DNA of 64,000 nt from CBDCIS01 sp965217565 (GCA_965217565.1 CBDCIS010000011.1:1-64000), one strand, 5' to 3'; numbered from the stretch's first letter, positions 29,452 to 37,848 are shown. Notes: generated by a model from the letters alone, not told the origin. Translations and numbers: made by a program.

Positions 29452-30408
29452 ATGGCAACTATTGACTCTGTACTTGGCCCGACGGACACTTCGGACATGG
29501 GATTCACGCTCTCCCACGAGCACGTCCTGGTATCGTCCGCGGGGATCCAGTACGTCTATCCTGAGTTCATCGACCGCGAGGGCACGATCGACAGGGCCGT
29601 AGCGGAGCTAAAGCAGGCGCATGCCGAGGGTCTGCGCACCATCATCGACGTTACGACCATCGATCTTGGACGCGACATCAGGATGCTGGAGCAGGTGTCC
29701 CGCGAGTCGGGCGTCAGCATGATATGCGCGACGGGCACCTGGAGGGATATTCCCCGCGTCTTCTGGGGCGCGACGCCGGACATGATTGCGCCCCTTTACA
29801 TACGGGAAATCCAGGAGGGTATCGAGGGTACCGGCATCAAGGCTGGCATAATCAAGGTCGCCAACGACGTGGGCGGTGTGACGGCGGAGGGCGAGATAAT
29901 CCTGCGCGCGGCGGCCAGGGCGCAGAAGGCGACGGGCGTTCCCATCTCCACGCACACCTGGGCGCCGGAGCGCGTGGGCGAGCAGCAGGTTCGCATCTTC
30001 GAGGACGAGGGCGTCGATCTGAACCGCGTCTATGTCGGACACAGCAACGACACCACTGACACGGACTACCTGGTAGGGCTGCTGGAGAAGGGCGTCTGGA
30101 TCGGGCTGGACCGATACCCCGGCGGCAGGACGGCCGGCACGCCCGATTGGGAGGGCCGAACCGAGACGGTCAAGAAGCTTATCGACGCCGGATTCGCCCA
30201 TCGCATCATGCTCAGCCACGACTGGTCGGTAACACTCAGCATAGCCAGCCGCGAGATACAGGACGACCGCCGACGCTACAACCCGGACGGCTACCTGTTC
30301 ATCACTCGACGGGTCTTGCCAAGGCTGCGAGAGCTTGGCGCAACTGAGGAAGACATCGACAACATCATGGTCAACAACCCCCGACGCTTCTTCGAGGGCG
30401 CTCGATAG
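29452..30408 (+). CDS. Phosphotriesterase-family amidohydrolase
   Basis: A 318-residue TIM-barrel hydrolase. The binuclear metal site is complete: HEH in LSHEHVLV (about 20-24), the bridging Lys in GIIKVAND (about 138), His in STHTWAP, His in VGHSND and Asp in LSHDWS. Natural substrates of this family are usually lactones; organophosphate activity is rare. Within an operon with FAH and SDR proteins a lactonase step in sugar-acid catabolism is the simplest proposal. ATG 29452 follows GGAAAGGCGG. Confidence 0.9.
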   Translation: MATIDSVLGPTDTSDMGFTLSHEHVLVSSAGIQYVYPEFIDREGTIDRAVAELKQAHAEGLRTIIDVTTIDLGRDIRMLEQVSRESGVSMICATGTWRDIPRVFWGATPDMIAPLYIREIQEGIEGTGIKAGIIKVANDVGGVTAEGEIILRAAARAQKATGVPISTHTWAPERVGEQQVRIFEDEGVDLNRVYVGHSNDTTDTDYLVGLLEKGVWIGLDRYPGGRTAGTPDWEGRTETVKKLIDAGFAHRIMLSHDWSVTLSIASREIQDDRRRYNPDGYLFITRRVLPRLRELGATEEDIDNIMVNNPRRFFEGAR

Positions 30409-30454
30409 GCTCCTTCCCATGTGCGAGAAAGGCTAGAGCCTGCCCTGAAAAAGA

Positions 30455-30481
30455 TAGGGGCCCCGACAAGCGGGGCCCCTA
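30455..30481. terminator. 11-bp stem hairpin after the catabolic operon
   Basis: TAGGGGCCCCG (30455-30465) pairs perfectly with CGGGGCCCCTA (30471-30481) around ACAAG. It lies 46 bp after the phosphotriesterase-like gene. No T tract follows, so termination efficiency is uncertain. Confidence 0.55.
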
Positions 30482-30765
30482 CACAAGAGAGGTGCTCCAG
30501 GGAACACCTACCCGGCGCACCTCTTACTACTACTGTCCAATGCGCATCCTCCTTTCTCGAGACCCTCCTCAAAAGCTGTCATCCACATCCGCTACGTCTC
30601 TGCGTGCTATTATACCCCATGTTGTCAAGAATGAAAGGGCCGGGCAGCCGTCGTTCCCGAAAAAGGCCTGCCCAGTACTCCGATACGGGGTAGGAACCCA
30701 CGTAGTCGGTGGCCGCTCGGCGGCCCAGTGCGCACGGACGGCCTTGCATCTTCGACCTGAGATTG

Positions 30766-30794
30766 TTGACCGGCCATTGGGCAAACCGTAAGAT
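30766..30794 (+). promoter_or_regulatory. Sigma70-like promoter of the VOC gene
   Basis: TTGACC (30766-30771), a 17-bp spacer and TAAGAT (30789-30794) lie 50 bp before the chosen ATG 30845. The rest of the 30482-30765 stretch holds no gene. It contains a CGTCGTTCCCGAAAAAGGC ... GGAACCCACG segment like the unit at 53778-53802. Confidence 0.5.
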
Positions 30795-30844
30795 GTTTGT
30801 GAGTTCGCAAGGTCATGGGAGAGCCGGTTGGCGGAGGCATCGAG

Positions 30845-31207
30845 ATGATTGAGGGCGTTGTGGGCGTTATCGTTTGGACGGGAAACCTGGACAGACTGTT
30901 CGACTTCTACCGCGATACGCTGGGGCTGACGCCGCACTCGGTTCGCCCGGACTTCATCGCCTTCAAGTGGGGCGATATGCGGCTGAGCATCGGCGAACAC
31001 GCCGAGGTCGAGGGCCAAACGCGCGAGCCGCACAGGATCATGGTCAACCTCGGAACATCCGACATCCACGCGGCATACAACAGACTCTCGGCGAGGGGAG
31101 TGGAGTTCGTGAGGATGCCGGAGCAGGAACACTGGGGCGGCTGGGTCGCCACCTTCCTCGACCCCGACGGCAACATCATGCAACTGCTGCAACAGCCGAA
31201 AGGCTAG
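30845..31207 (+). CDS. VOC (glyoxalase/dioxygenase-fold) protein
   Basis: A 120-residue single-repeat vicinal-oxygen-chelate protein. Typical elements are VIVWTGNLDRLFDFYRDTLGL near the start, FKWGDMRLSIGEH in the middle and ATFLDPDGNIMQLLQ at the C-terminus with the metal-ligand-type Glu/Gln position. Two such chains would form a dimeric site. ATG 30845 is preferred over ATG 30815 because GGAGG lies seven bases upstream. Substrate unknown. Confidence 0.85.
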   Translation: MIEGVVGVIVWTGNLDRLFDFYRDTLGLTPHSVRPDFIAFKWGDMRLSIGEHAEVEGQTREPHRIMVNLGTSDIHAAYNRLSARGVEFVRMPEQEHWGGWVATFLDPDGNIMQLLQQPKG

Positions 31208-31216
31208 GCGGCACCA

Positions 31217-31663
31217 CTACCGTCCTCGAGTCACTGCTTCACCTATCCAGCGCACGTTTGCCGCAAGGGGTCGCGCCGCGCGGACGAAACTCGCGTCCGC
31301 GGTCCACAGGTCGCAGTCAAGAGTCTGGGCCAGCGCCAGGTAGTGCGAGTCGTAGGCCGCGCCCTGCCCGAGTTGGTTCGCCAGTTCAATCGCCCTAACG
31401 TGAAGACCCGGCGTCTGGCGCAACCCGACTTCAAAAGAATATAGGGCATCCATCCGGCGCGAAGCAGACTCAATGCTCATCTCGTCACGCACGACCCTAC
31501 GGTGAAGAGCGTTTGCCACTTCAGCCGGCATCAAATAGGGCGCTACGGGCGTTGTTCCCGCATTGTGCCAAGACCTGACAATCGCCCTTGCTAAATCGGA
31601 GTCCTCTTCGTCAATAATCCACTTGACGACCAAACTCGCGTCAACGACGACGAATCCGTTCAC
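31217..31663 (-). CDS. VapC-type PIN-domain toxin
   Basis: A 148-residue PIN ribonuclease. Acidic residues of the metal site are VVDASL (Asp8), MPAEVANAL (Glu about 48), AAYDSHYLALA (Asp about 103) and LWTADASF (Asp about 121). VapC toxins cut tRNA or rRNA and are neutralised by the antitoxin encoded upstream. The start overlaps the antitoxin stop by four bases, so the pair is translationally coupled. Confidence 0.87.
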   Translation of the reverse strand: MNGFVVVDASLVVKWIIDEEDSDLARAIVRSWHNAGTTPVAPYLMPAEVANALHRRVVRDEMSIESASRRMDALYSFEVGLRQTPGLHVRAIELANQLGQGAAYDSHYLALAQTLDCDLWTADASFVRAARPLAANVRWIGEAVTRGR

Positions 31664-31962
31664 AGGTCACGCCCCCCAATCTCACGGGCCTCACGGATGA
31701 GGTCCGCCGAGTTTCCGGGGAATCGTTTGCCGCTCGTGATCTTTCGTTCTAGCGCCCAATGCCGTTCCATGGCCTTCAAGTTCAGTCCCCGTCGGAACCC
31801 GCGCGCCTCGTCCTCGCACAACTGCTTGTCTATGGCTGCCTGGCAGTACTGGCGCATACTGACGCCCTGGATGGCGGCAGCCTTCTTCAGTCGCTGCTTC
31901 AGCGAAGGCTCCAGGTCCAAGGAGAGCCGCGCTTTCTTTGTTTCCGTTGCTTCAATCGCCAT
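31660..31962 (-). CDS. Antitoxin of the VapBC pair (ribbon-helix-helix-like)
   Basis: A 100-residue protein. The N-terminal ARLSLDLEPSLKQRLKKAA followed by GVSMRQYCQAAI is the beta-strand plus two-helix pattern of ribbon-helix-helix DNA-binding antitoxins. The charged C-terminal half would bind and inhibit the toxin. Such complexes usually repress their own promoter. Confidence 0.8.
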   Translation of the reverse strand: MAIEATETKKARLSLDLEPSLKQRLKKAAAIQGVSMRQYCQAAIDKQLCEDEARGFRRGLNLKAMERHWALERKITSGKRFPGNSADLIREAREIGGRDL

Positions 31963-32095
31963 GACGATAGACTTCCTCAGAACAGGGTGGCGCGAATTCA
32001 GAATACCACAGGGGTATCATTCGGGAAAGCGCAAACGGTTTCGCAAAGGCGGCGGGCCGCCTCCGCGAAACGCGCATAGGATCGACCCGCGCGCG

Positions 32096-33502
32096 CTACA
32101 CCGGCGGGCGTTGCTCGAACCAGCGAGCCTGTTGCTGGTAGCTGTACGACGCCCGCAGGACCGTCGGCTCGTCGAAGGGCTTGCCCGCTATTTGCAGACC
32201 CACTGGGAGCCCCGCGGACGTGAATCCGCACGGGATCGAGATTGCGGGCATACCGGTGAGGTTGTACGGACCGGTGAAGCTGGGCCCCCTGGGAACGCCC
32301 ATCGGCTCCACGCCGTCGAAGCGCGGCGGCGAGGTTGACGACGTCGGCGAGACTATCAGGTCCACGCTCTGGAGCGCCTCCGCGAACTCGCGTTTGATGA
32401 CGTTTCGCACTCGCTGCGCCTGCACGTACTCGCCGGAGGTGAACAGTCCGCCCACGCGGAAGCGCGCCCGCACCATCTCGCCGAAGTCCTGGGGGCGTTT
32501 GCGAAGATTCGGCTCGTGGTAGGCGAACGCCTCGCTCAGCATGATAACCGGCTGTGCCGCGCCCGCGTACTGCAGCGAGGGAATCGTTATCTCCTCGACG
32601 TGAGCGCCCATCTCCTCGAACGCCTTCAGCGCGGTGTCCACCGTTGAAAGAACTTCCTTGCTCACGTGTTCGCTGTCCTGGAAGAAGAAGTGGCGCGGAA
32701 CGCCAATTCTGAGCCCCCTCACGTCCTCCACCAGCGACGCGGAGTAATCCGGCGTCGGCGCGCGGCTCGTCGTCGGGTCCCTGGGGTCGTATCCCGCGAT
32801 GGCCTGGAGCATGATGGCCGAATCCTCGACAGTCCAGGTCATGGGGCCGCAGTGGTCCAGGCTCCAGCTCAGTGGAACCACTCCGTAGCGGCTCACCCGC
32901 CCATAGGTCGCCTTCAGGCCAACCATCCCGCAGAACGACGCGGGGCCGCGTATAGAGCCGCCGGTGCACGAGCCGAGCGAGCCCATGCACAGCCCGGCGG
33001 ACACGCCTGTGCCGGAGCCGCTGCTCGAGCCGCCGGGGACGTGCTCCGTGTTCCAGGGGTTTCGCGCGAGTGGGAAGCCGTTCGTAGGGTCGGGGCCGCC
33101 GAGCGCGAACTCGTGCATCGCCAGCTTGCCGAGAAGTATCGAGCCGGCGGCATTCAGCCGCGCCGTCGTCGTTGCGTCCTCTGTTGGGACACGCTCCGCC
33201 ATCACCCTCGAACTCGCGGTGGTGAGGACGCCCGCGGTGTCGTAGAGGTCTTTCAGCGCGATGGGTATGCCGTGCAGCGGCCCCCTGTAATCGCCGCGCA
33301 GAATCTCAGCCTCCGCGGTTCGGGCCTCGGACATCGCGCTCTCCGACAGCACCCTGATGTAGGCGTTGAGCGTGCCATCCAGCCGCTCGATTCTCTCCAG
33401 GAAGGCGCGCGTGAGTTCCACCGGCGACAGCTTCCTGCCGCTCAAAAGCTCCGCGGCCTGCGAGATGGTCAGATAGCATAGCTCGGACATATTCTGTGTC
33501 AT
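32096..33502 (-). CDS. Amidase signature enzyme (GatA/AtzE-like), amidase 1
   Basis: A 468-residue amidase. The Ser-cisSer-Lys triad is visible: Lys in GIPIALKDLYDTAG (about 82), cis-Ser in GGSSSGSG (about 157) and the nucleophile Ser in CTGGSIRGPASFCG (about 182). The usual SDTGGS is changed to SCTGGS here. Hydrolyses amides, ureas or carbamates, or acts in a GatCAB-like complex; a full GatB is not nearby. A small GatC/AtzG-like gene lies 53 bp upstream on the same strand, suggesting a two-subunit enzyme. Similar in design to the amidase at 54047-55468. Confidence 0.9.
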   Translation of the reverse strand: MTQNMSELCYLTISQAAELLSGRKLSPVELTRAFLERIERLDGTLNAYIRVLSESAMSEARTAEAEILRGDYRGPLHGIPIALKDLYDTAGVLTTASSRVMAERVPTEDATTTARLNAAGSILLGKLAMHEFALGGPDPTNGFPLARNPWNTEHVPGGSSSGSGTGVSAGLCMGSLGSCTGGSIRGPASFCGMVGLKATYGRVSRYGVVPLSWSLDHCGPMTWTVEDSAIMLQAIAGYDPRDPTTSRAPTPDYSASLVEDVRGLRIGVPRHFFFQDSEHVSKEVLSTVDTALKAFEEMGAHVEEITIPSLQYAGAAQPVIMLSEAFAYHEPNLRKRPQDFGEMVRARFRVGGLFTSGEYVQAQRVRNVIKREFAEALQSVDLIVSPTSSTSPPRFDGVEPMGVPRGPSFTGPYNLTGMPAISIPCGFTSAGLPVGLQIAGKPFDEPTVLRASYSYQQQARWFEQRPPV

Positions 33503-33555
33503 GGAGTCACCTCAGCCAGCAGATTGCCTGTCGTAAACTGCGTCATAGCGTCACC

Positions 33556-33759
33556 TCAAACTGCCGGGTCCCACTTGGGCGAGAACACCACCGCGAGGTC
33601 TTCCGCGTCAATCTCCAGTTCGTGCAGACGCGCCGCCTCTCCCACATAGCGTTCGTACAACGGCTTCAGCGATTGCAGTTCCTCGTCGGACAGGCTAAGG
33701 CCCGCCCTTTCGACGATTGCTCGAAGAGCGTCCAACGACATACTCTCAGACTCAGCCAT
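33556..33759 (-). CDS. GatC/AtzG-like small partner of amidase 1
   Basis: A 67-residue protein. The pattern LSDEELQSLKPLYERYVGEAARLHELEIDAED is a helical hairpin like GatC and the AtzG subunit of the AtzE amidase. It lies just upstream of an amidase gene and in the same orientation. GGAGAG precedes the ATG. The assignment is from pattern and context; sequence identity to either family is low by eye. Confidence 0.6.
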   Translation of the reverse strand: MAESESMSLDALRAIVERAGLSLSDEELQSLKPLYERYVGEAARLHELEIDAEDLAVVFSPKWDPAV

Positions 33760-34068
33760 AACTCTCCTCCAAAGGGGCGATTGCCCTCACGAAGTCGGGC
33801 GGTTGCGCCCTCACCCGCAATGATACGCACGAACACGGGCGACGGCAAGCCTGGCGTTGATGGCCTGGGGTGGGTCTATTTACGAATTTTGGTATTCTCG
33901 ACTCGGGCAGATGATGCGAATCGGTGGGTCTCAACGACCTTCTGGGAGTCCTGCTCCGTCCCCGTATCTGAGCATCGTGATAGGGAGATGGATTCCACTT
34001 GCTCGCTATCGGGCACGCCAGGATTGCGCCTAACCTTGAAATGTCCTTGGACTGACCAGTTGTAGCTA
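33760..34068. other. Intergenic, nothing assigned
   Basis: Between the divergent amidase unit and the aroG promoter no gene, strong hairpin or recognised repeat is seen. Confidence 0.4.
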
Positions 34069-34098
34069 TTGACATTCGCTTGTGAAGGAATGTACTAT
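34069..34098 (+). promoter_or_regulatory. Promoter of the aroG attenuator
   Basis: A perfect TTGACA (34069-34074), an 18-bp spacer and TACTAT (34093-34098). Transcription would start near 34105, only one or two bases before the leader peptide ATG at 34107, so the leader is probably translated as a leaderless mRNA. Confidence 0.65.
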
Positions 34099-34106
34099 AC
34101 GCCATC

Positions 34107-34202
34107 ATGATTTTGTCATGCGCGAATCGCTATTGGGGATACTACCGTTACTTTACCGGCTCACATACGGCTGGCGAAGGCTTGGTGTACCCGAGGACAT
34201 GA
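34107..34202 (+). CDS. Aromatic-rich leader peptide of aroG
   Basis: A 31-codon frame ending at TGA 34200-34202. Six aromatic residues fall within eight codons: Tyr9-Trp10, Tyr12-Tyr13 and Tyr15-Phe16, plus Tyr28. Ribosome stalling here when charged aromatic tRNAs are scarce would alter folding of the downstream RNA, as in trp and phe leaders. The start has no ribosome site but sits at the predicted transcript 5' end. This codon run directly before a DAHP synthase gene is unlikely by chance. Not previously called because it is so short. Confidence 0.72.
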   Translation: MILSCANRYWGYYRYFTGSHTAGEGLVYPRT

Positions 34203-34233
34203 CGGCGTGAACTGAAACCCCTGGGATGCGCTG

Positions 34234-34271
34234 AGACCCCAGCCGAAGCCGCGCTGGGGTTTTTGTTTGTT
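34234..34271 (+). terminator. Attenuator terminator before aroG
   Basis: ACCCCAGC (34236-34243) pairs with GCTGGGGT (34253-34260), followed by a T-rich run TTTTTGTTTGTT. CTGGG at 34221-34225 can instead pair with CCCAG at 34238-34242, giving an antiterminator that excludes this stem. The element stands between the leader peptide stop and aroG, 50 bp before its ATG. Confidence 0.75.
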
Positions 34272-34320
34272 AGTCGCGGCGCGGCGGCCGGCCCTTTGAA
34301 GTAGGTAGAAGGAAGGACTC

Positions 34321-35403
34321 ATGCAACCATCACCAACGAGAGATGTTAATGTGAGCAGCACAGAACCCCTGATAAGCCCCGTATCGCTGGTAACCCAGTT
34401 GCCGATTACGCCGGCGGCCGAGAACACGGTGCTCGAGGGCAGACGCCAGATCCAGGCGATTCTGCGAGGCGAGGATCGGCGTATGATGATGATAGTTGGC
34501 CCCTGCTCGATCCACGACGAGAAGGCCGCGCTGGATTACGCCGAACGCCTCCTTGAGCTGTCGAAGAGGCTCGAAGACCGGCTGCTGGTTGTCATGCGCG
34601 TCTATTTCGAGAAGCCGCGCACCACCGTTGGGTGGAAGGGACTCATCTACGACCCGCACCTCAACGACACGTTCGACATCGGCGCCGGGCTGTATCGCGC
34701 CCGCTCGCTGCTGCTGCGGATTGCCGAGATGGGCATGTACTGCGGCACTGAGTTCCTGGACCCGGTTGTGCCGCAGTACCTCGCCGGCCTCGTCGCGTGG
34801 GCCACCATCGGCGCGCGCACGACCGAGAGCCAGACGCATCGCCAGATGTCCAGCGGCTTGAGTATGCCCGTGGGTTTCAAGAACGGCACGGACGGCGGCG
34901 CGCAAATTGCGGTTGATGCCATGATCGCGGCCCGCACGCCCCAAGCCTTTCTCGGGATCGACCACTATGGGCAGACCTGCGTCGTTCACACCACCGGCAA
35001 CCCCGATGGCCACATCGTGCTACGCGGCGGCCGGGGCGGCCCTAACTTCGGCGTTGACGCCATCGCGGAGGCGAAGCGTCTGCTCAGCGACGCAGGGGTC
35101 AGGTCGCAGCTTCTGGTGGATTGCAGCCATGGCAACTCCAACAAGGACCACACCAGGCAGGTGTTGGCCCTGCGCGAAGTGGTCGAGCAGCGCGTCGCCG
35201 GCAACGACGACATTATAGGCTGCATGATGGAGAGCAACCTGAACCCCGGCAATCAGAAGCTGGGCGGCGACCCGTCCGCCCTGGAGTACGGCGTGTCGAT
35301 TACCGACGCCTGCATAGGCTGGGAAGAGACCGCCGAGCTGCTCGCCTCGACCTACGAGATGCTGGGCGAGACGGCTGCAAAGACCAAGGCCGGCGTTGCT
35401 TAG
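34321..35403 (+). CDS. aroG: 3-deoxy-7-phosphoheptulonate (DAHP) synthase, class I
   Basis: First step of the shikimate pathway: phosphoenolpyruvate plus erythrose 4-phosphate to DAHP. At 360 residues it is of AroF/G/H type. Signatures are IVGPCSIHD (about 58-66), VMRVYFEKPRTTVGWKG with the substrate Lys/Arg, IGARTTESQTHR, GFKNGTDG, HIVLRGG, VDCSHGNSNKDH and IGCMMESNL; Cys, His, Glu and Asp metal ligands are in place. Start ATG 34321 follows AAGGAAGG. Expression is probably set by the aromatic-peptide attenuator upstream, and the N-terminal extension could add feedback inhibition. Confidence 0.94.
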   Translation: MQPSPTRDVNVSSTEPLISPVSLVTQLPITPAAENTVLEGRRQIQAILRGEDRRMMMIVGPCSIHDEKAALDYAERLLELSKRLEDRLLVVMRVYFEKPRTTVGWKGLIYDPHLNDTFDIGAGLYRARSLLLRIAEMGMYCGTEFLDPVVPQYLAGLVAWATIGARTTESQTHRQMSSGLSMPVGFKNGTDGGAQIAVDAMIAARTPQAFLGIDHYGQTCVVHTTGNPDGHIVLRGGRGGPNFGVDAIAEAKRLLSDAGVRSQLLVDCSHGNSNKDHTRQVLALREVVEQRVAGNDDIIGCMMESNLNPGNQKLGGDPSALEYGVSITDACIGWEETAELLASTYEMLGETAAKTKAGVA

Positions 35404-35419
35404 CTGGGCGTTTTCAGAG

Positions 35420-35437
35420 TCCCTCCCCGCGGAGGGA
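35420..35437. terminator. Hairpin between convergent aroG and mutM
   Basis: TCCCTCC (35420-35426) and GGAGGGA (35431-35437) form a 7-bp stem with loop CCGC. No T tract; a weak bidirectional terminator is the likely role. Confidence 0.4.
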
Positions 35438-35474
35438 ATGCCAGGGCCTGCCCCGTTGAAAGCCGGGACGAGGT

Positions 35475-36296
35475 TCAGTTCTTGATCAGCATCCCCGGCT
35501 GGCAGCGCCTGCAATAGCTGGTTATGCGCCTGTTGGCCGTAACCTGGCTGATGCCGTTCCCGCACCTGGGGCAGGGCGAGCCGCCCTTGTTGTGCACGCT
35601 CAGAAAGTCGCGCACCTTGACGTGGATGTTCTCGCCCATCCGCTCCCTCAGAATGGGAATCGCGTTCTCGACCACCTCACGCGACTTCTCGTACAGACAC
35701 TCGAGCTCGGTGGCGTTCAGCGCCTTCCTCTTGCGAAAGGGGTATATCCGGGCCTCGAACAGAATCTCGTCCGAGTAGGCGTTGCCAATCCCGGAGATTA
35801 CCCGTCCGCGAGTGAGGACTCCCTTTATCTCGCCATGAAACGGCTTCAGCCTTTGGAGGAACTCCTCGAACGAAAAGTCGTCCAGCACGTCCGGCCCCTG
35901 TTCGCCCAGCTTGGGGACGCGCTCCAACTCCTCTTCGTTCACATAATAGACCAGCCCCATCTGCCGGTCGTCCAAGTAGCGCAGTTCGCGCCCGTCCGAG
36001 AGTGACAGCATGAAGCACGTGCGCTTGAACCGTCGATCCCCTAGCGCGCAGTACTGAATTGCGCCGGTGAGCATCGGGTTGATGACCAGCAGCCGGTCGT
36101 CCGACAGCCGCAGAATCAGGAACTTGCCCCGCCGCTCGATCCGGTCCAGCGCGCGCCCCTCGATGTCCGAGGTCATGTCGCCGCGCAGAGACCTAAGCAC
36201 GCTGGGCTTGACCACCTCGGCAAACTCTATTCGCGCTCCAATGGCGCGCTCCTCTAGGAACTCCCGGATTACCTCTAGGTCAGGCGCTTCAGGCAC
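35475..36296 (-). CDS. mutM: Formamidopyrimidine-DNA glycosylase family protein
   Basis: A 273-residue Fpg/Nei base-excision enzyme that removes oxidised purines and nicks the site. Pro2 (nucleophile) and Glu3 start the protein (MPEAPDLEVI instead of the usual MPELPEVE). A Lys in RRGKFLIL (about 57) matches Fpg Lys57. Helix-two-turn-helix GVLTRGRVISGIGNAYSDEIL is present, and the C-terminal zinc finger has four Cys (CPRC ... YCRRC) with the Arg of RRITSY. The altered N-terminus places it in a divergent Fpg/Nei branch, so the symbol is at family level. Confidence 0.88.
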   Translation of the reverse strand: MPEAPDLEVIREFLEERAIGARIEFAEVVKPSVLRSLRGDMTSDIEGRALDRIERRGKFLILRLSDDRLLVINPMLTGAIQYCALGDRRFKRTCFMLSLSDGRELRYLDDRQMGLVYYVNEEELERVPKLGEQGPDVLDDFSFEEFLQRLKPFHGEIKGVLTRGRVISGIGNAYSDEILFEARIYPFRKRKALNATELECLYEKSREVVENAIPILRERMGENIHVKVRDFLSVHNKGGSPCPRCGNGISQVTANRRITSYCRRCQPGMLIKN

Positions 36297-36616
36297 ATCG
36301 CCTCCTTGCGTAGGCCGCGATTCGCGGCCGTCTCAAATGCCTGCGAGCGTAGTAATACCACCTGCATAGCCGACCAGATTGTGGTGAAGCGCGACACGCT
36401 AGGACAATTTTATGCACTAGAAGTCCACCAAACGACTTTGGTGGAACCTCTGGTTATCGGGAGGGACACCTGCGGATAGAATTCGGAACTCATGGACAGA
36501 GTATATCAAGCCGACCATCCACAAGAAAACGCAACCCGACAAAGACCTTCTAATCAGACCATTCAGATGTTGCTCAATGTGGGTTACTATTGCCAACGTA
36601 CTTTGGAGACGGACCC
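36297..36616. other. Intergenic with one strong hairpin
   Basis: No gene seen. TCCACCAAA (36424-36432) and TTTGGTGGA (36437-36445) form a 9-bp stem with loop CGAC. The composition falls in GC compared with mutM, consistent with an acquired segment that continues through the IS and the retron to about 40.8 kb. Confidence 0.5.
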
Positions 36617-36703
36617 TAGTGGTCCAACATCATTGAAATGAAGACCATGATAGTCATTGTTGCTCTTGGGGGTTCAATCGTAACGTTGAACCGAGGAGGA
36701 ACC

Positions 36704-37156
36704 ATGATGTCTACCAAGAAGTACCGTATCAGACTGACTACCGACGAACAACAGGAACTCAACGGCTTGGTCTCACGCGGTCGGTCTGCGGCGTACAAAC
36801 AGACCCATGCGCGCATTCTGCTGATGAGCGATGAGTCACGCTCGGACGGGGGAATGAAGGACGCGGACATCACCAGCGCGCTCGGTGTGGGACAGTCAAC
36901 GGTCGAGCGAATACGCAAGCGCTGTGTGGAGGAGGGGGTCGAGTCTGCGCTGAATCGCAAAAAGCAACTGCGTCGGCGTCAAAAGAGACTGGACGGCGAA
37001 GGTGAAGCACGGTTGATAGCGATGGCCTGCAGGGAACCGCCGGAGGGGCGTGCCAGTTGGACCCTGAAGCTGTTGGCTGACGAGTTGGTCGAGTGTGAGA
37101 TAGTCGAGACCATTAGCGCCGAGACGGTTCGCCAGGCGCTTAAAAAAACGAGCTGA
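36704..37156 (+). CDS. IS630-type transposase, N-terminal frame
   Basis: A helix-turn-helix region (MKDADITSALGVGQSTVERIRKR) and a second basic HTH/winged segment. ATG 36704 follows GAGGAGGA. The frame ends just after a CTTAAAAAAACGAGC site; a -1 slip at A-AAA-AAC continues as LKKNELKPWLKQ into the second frame. Confidence 0.82.
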   Translation: MMSTKKYRIRLTTDEQQELNGLVSRGRSAAYKQTHARILLMSDESRSDGGMKDADITSALGVGQSTVERIRKRCVEEGVESALNRKKQLRRRQKRLDGEGEARLIAMACREPPEGRASWTLKLLADELVECEIVETISAETVRQALKKTS

Positions 37157-37209
37157 AGCCGTGGCTGAAGCAGAGTTGGTGCATCCCGCCCGGTCAGAGC
37201 GCGGAGTTT

Positions 37210-37848
37210 GTGTGCGCGATGGAAGACGTACTGGAGGTCTACCAACGGCCGTACGATGGGAATGAGGTTCTGGTGTGCATGGATGAGACGAGCAAACAGC
37301 AAGTCAAGGAGACGCGAGTGCCGCGTCCCACAGCGCCCGGCTTATCGGCGGCATACGACTACGAATACGAGCGCAATGGAGTGAGCAGCCTGTTCATGCT
37401 GTTTGCACCGTTGGACGGATGGCGCCGAGTCGAGCTCAGAGAGCGCCGCACGAAGGTGGACTGGGCGCATGTGATAAAGAAACTGGTCGACGAGGACTAC
37501 CCTGACAGAGACCGGATCGTGCTGGTAATGGACAATCTCAACACTCACAAGCTGTCCTCGCTATACGAGGCATTCGAGCCTGCTGAGGCGAGGCGTATAG
37601 CTGAGCGACTGGAGATACACTACACTCCCAAACACGGGAGTTGGTTGAATATGGCGGAGATAGAGATCGGTGTGCTGGCTCGACAGTGCCTGGACCGACG
37701 GATTGCCAATCAAGACATCCTGCGCGGCGAGGTCAATGCTTGGCAGAATCAACGCAACCGGGATGTTATACGAGTGGATTGGCGCTTCACTACCGAGGAT
37801 GCGCGCATCAAGCTAAAGTCACTCTACCCATCAATACAAAAAAGTTGA
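37210..37848 (+). CDS. IS630-type transposase, DDE frame
   Basis: Catalytic part. Asp in VCMDETSKQ, Asp in LVMDNLNTH and Glu in GSWLNMAEIEIGVL give the DDE triad. The frame is open from the -1 slip site near 37143, so the true product starts there as a fusion and not at the GTG at 37210. Confidence 0.85.
   Translation: MCAMEDVLEVYQRPYDGNEVLVCMDETSKQQVKETRVPRPTAPGLSAAYDYEYERNGVSSLFMLFAPLDGWRRVELRERRTKVDWAHVIKKLVDEDYPDRDRIVLVMDNLNTHKLSSLYEAFEPAEARRIAERLEIHYTPKHGSWLNMAEIEIGVLARQCLDRRIANQDILRGEVNAWQNQRNRDVIRVDWRFTTEDARIKLKSLYPSIQKS

Noticed and set aside
36424..36445. Hairpin considered as the left end of the IS630-type element
   Set aside because: The matching terminal repeats with TA are at 36617 and 37855; the hairpin does not recur at the right side.
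37210..37320. Separate accessory gene beginning at 37210
   Set aside because: The frame is continuous with the upstream transposase through a -1 slip at A-AAA-AAC and carries the DDE residues.
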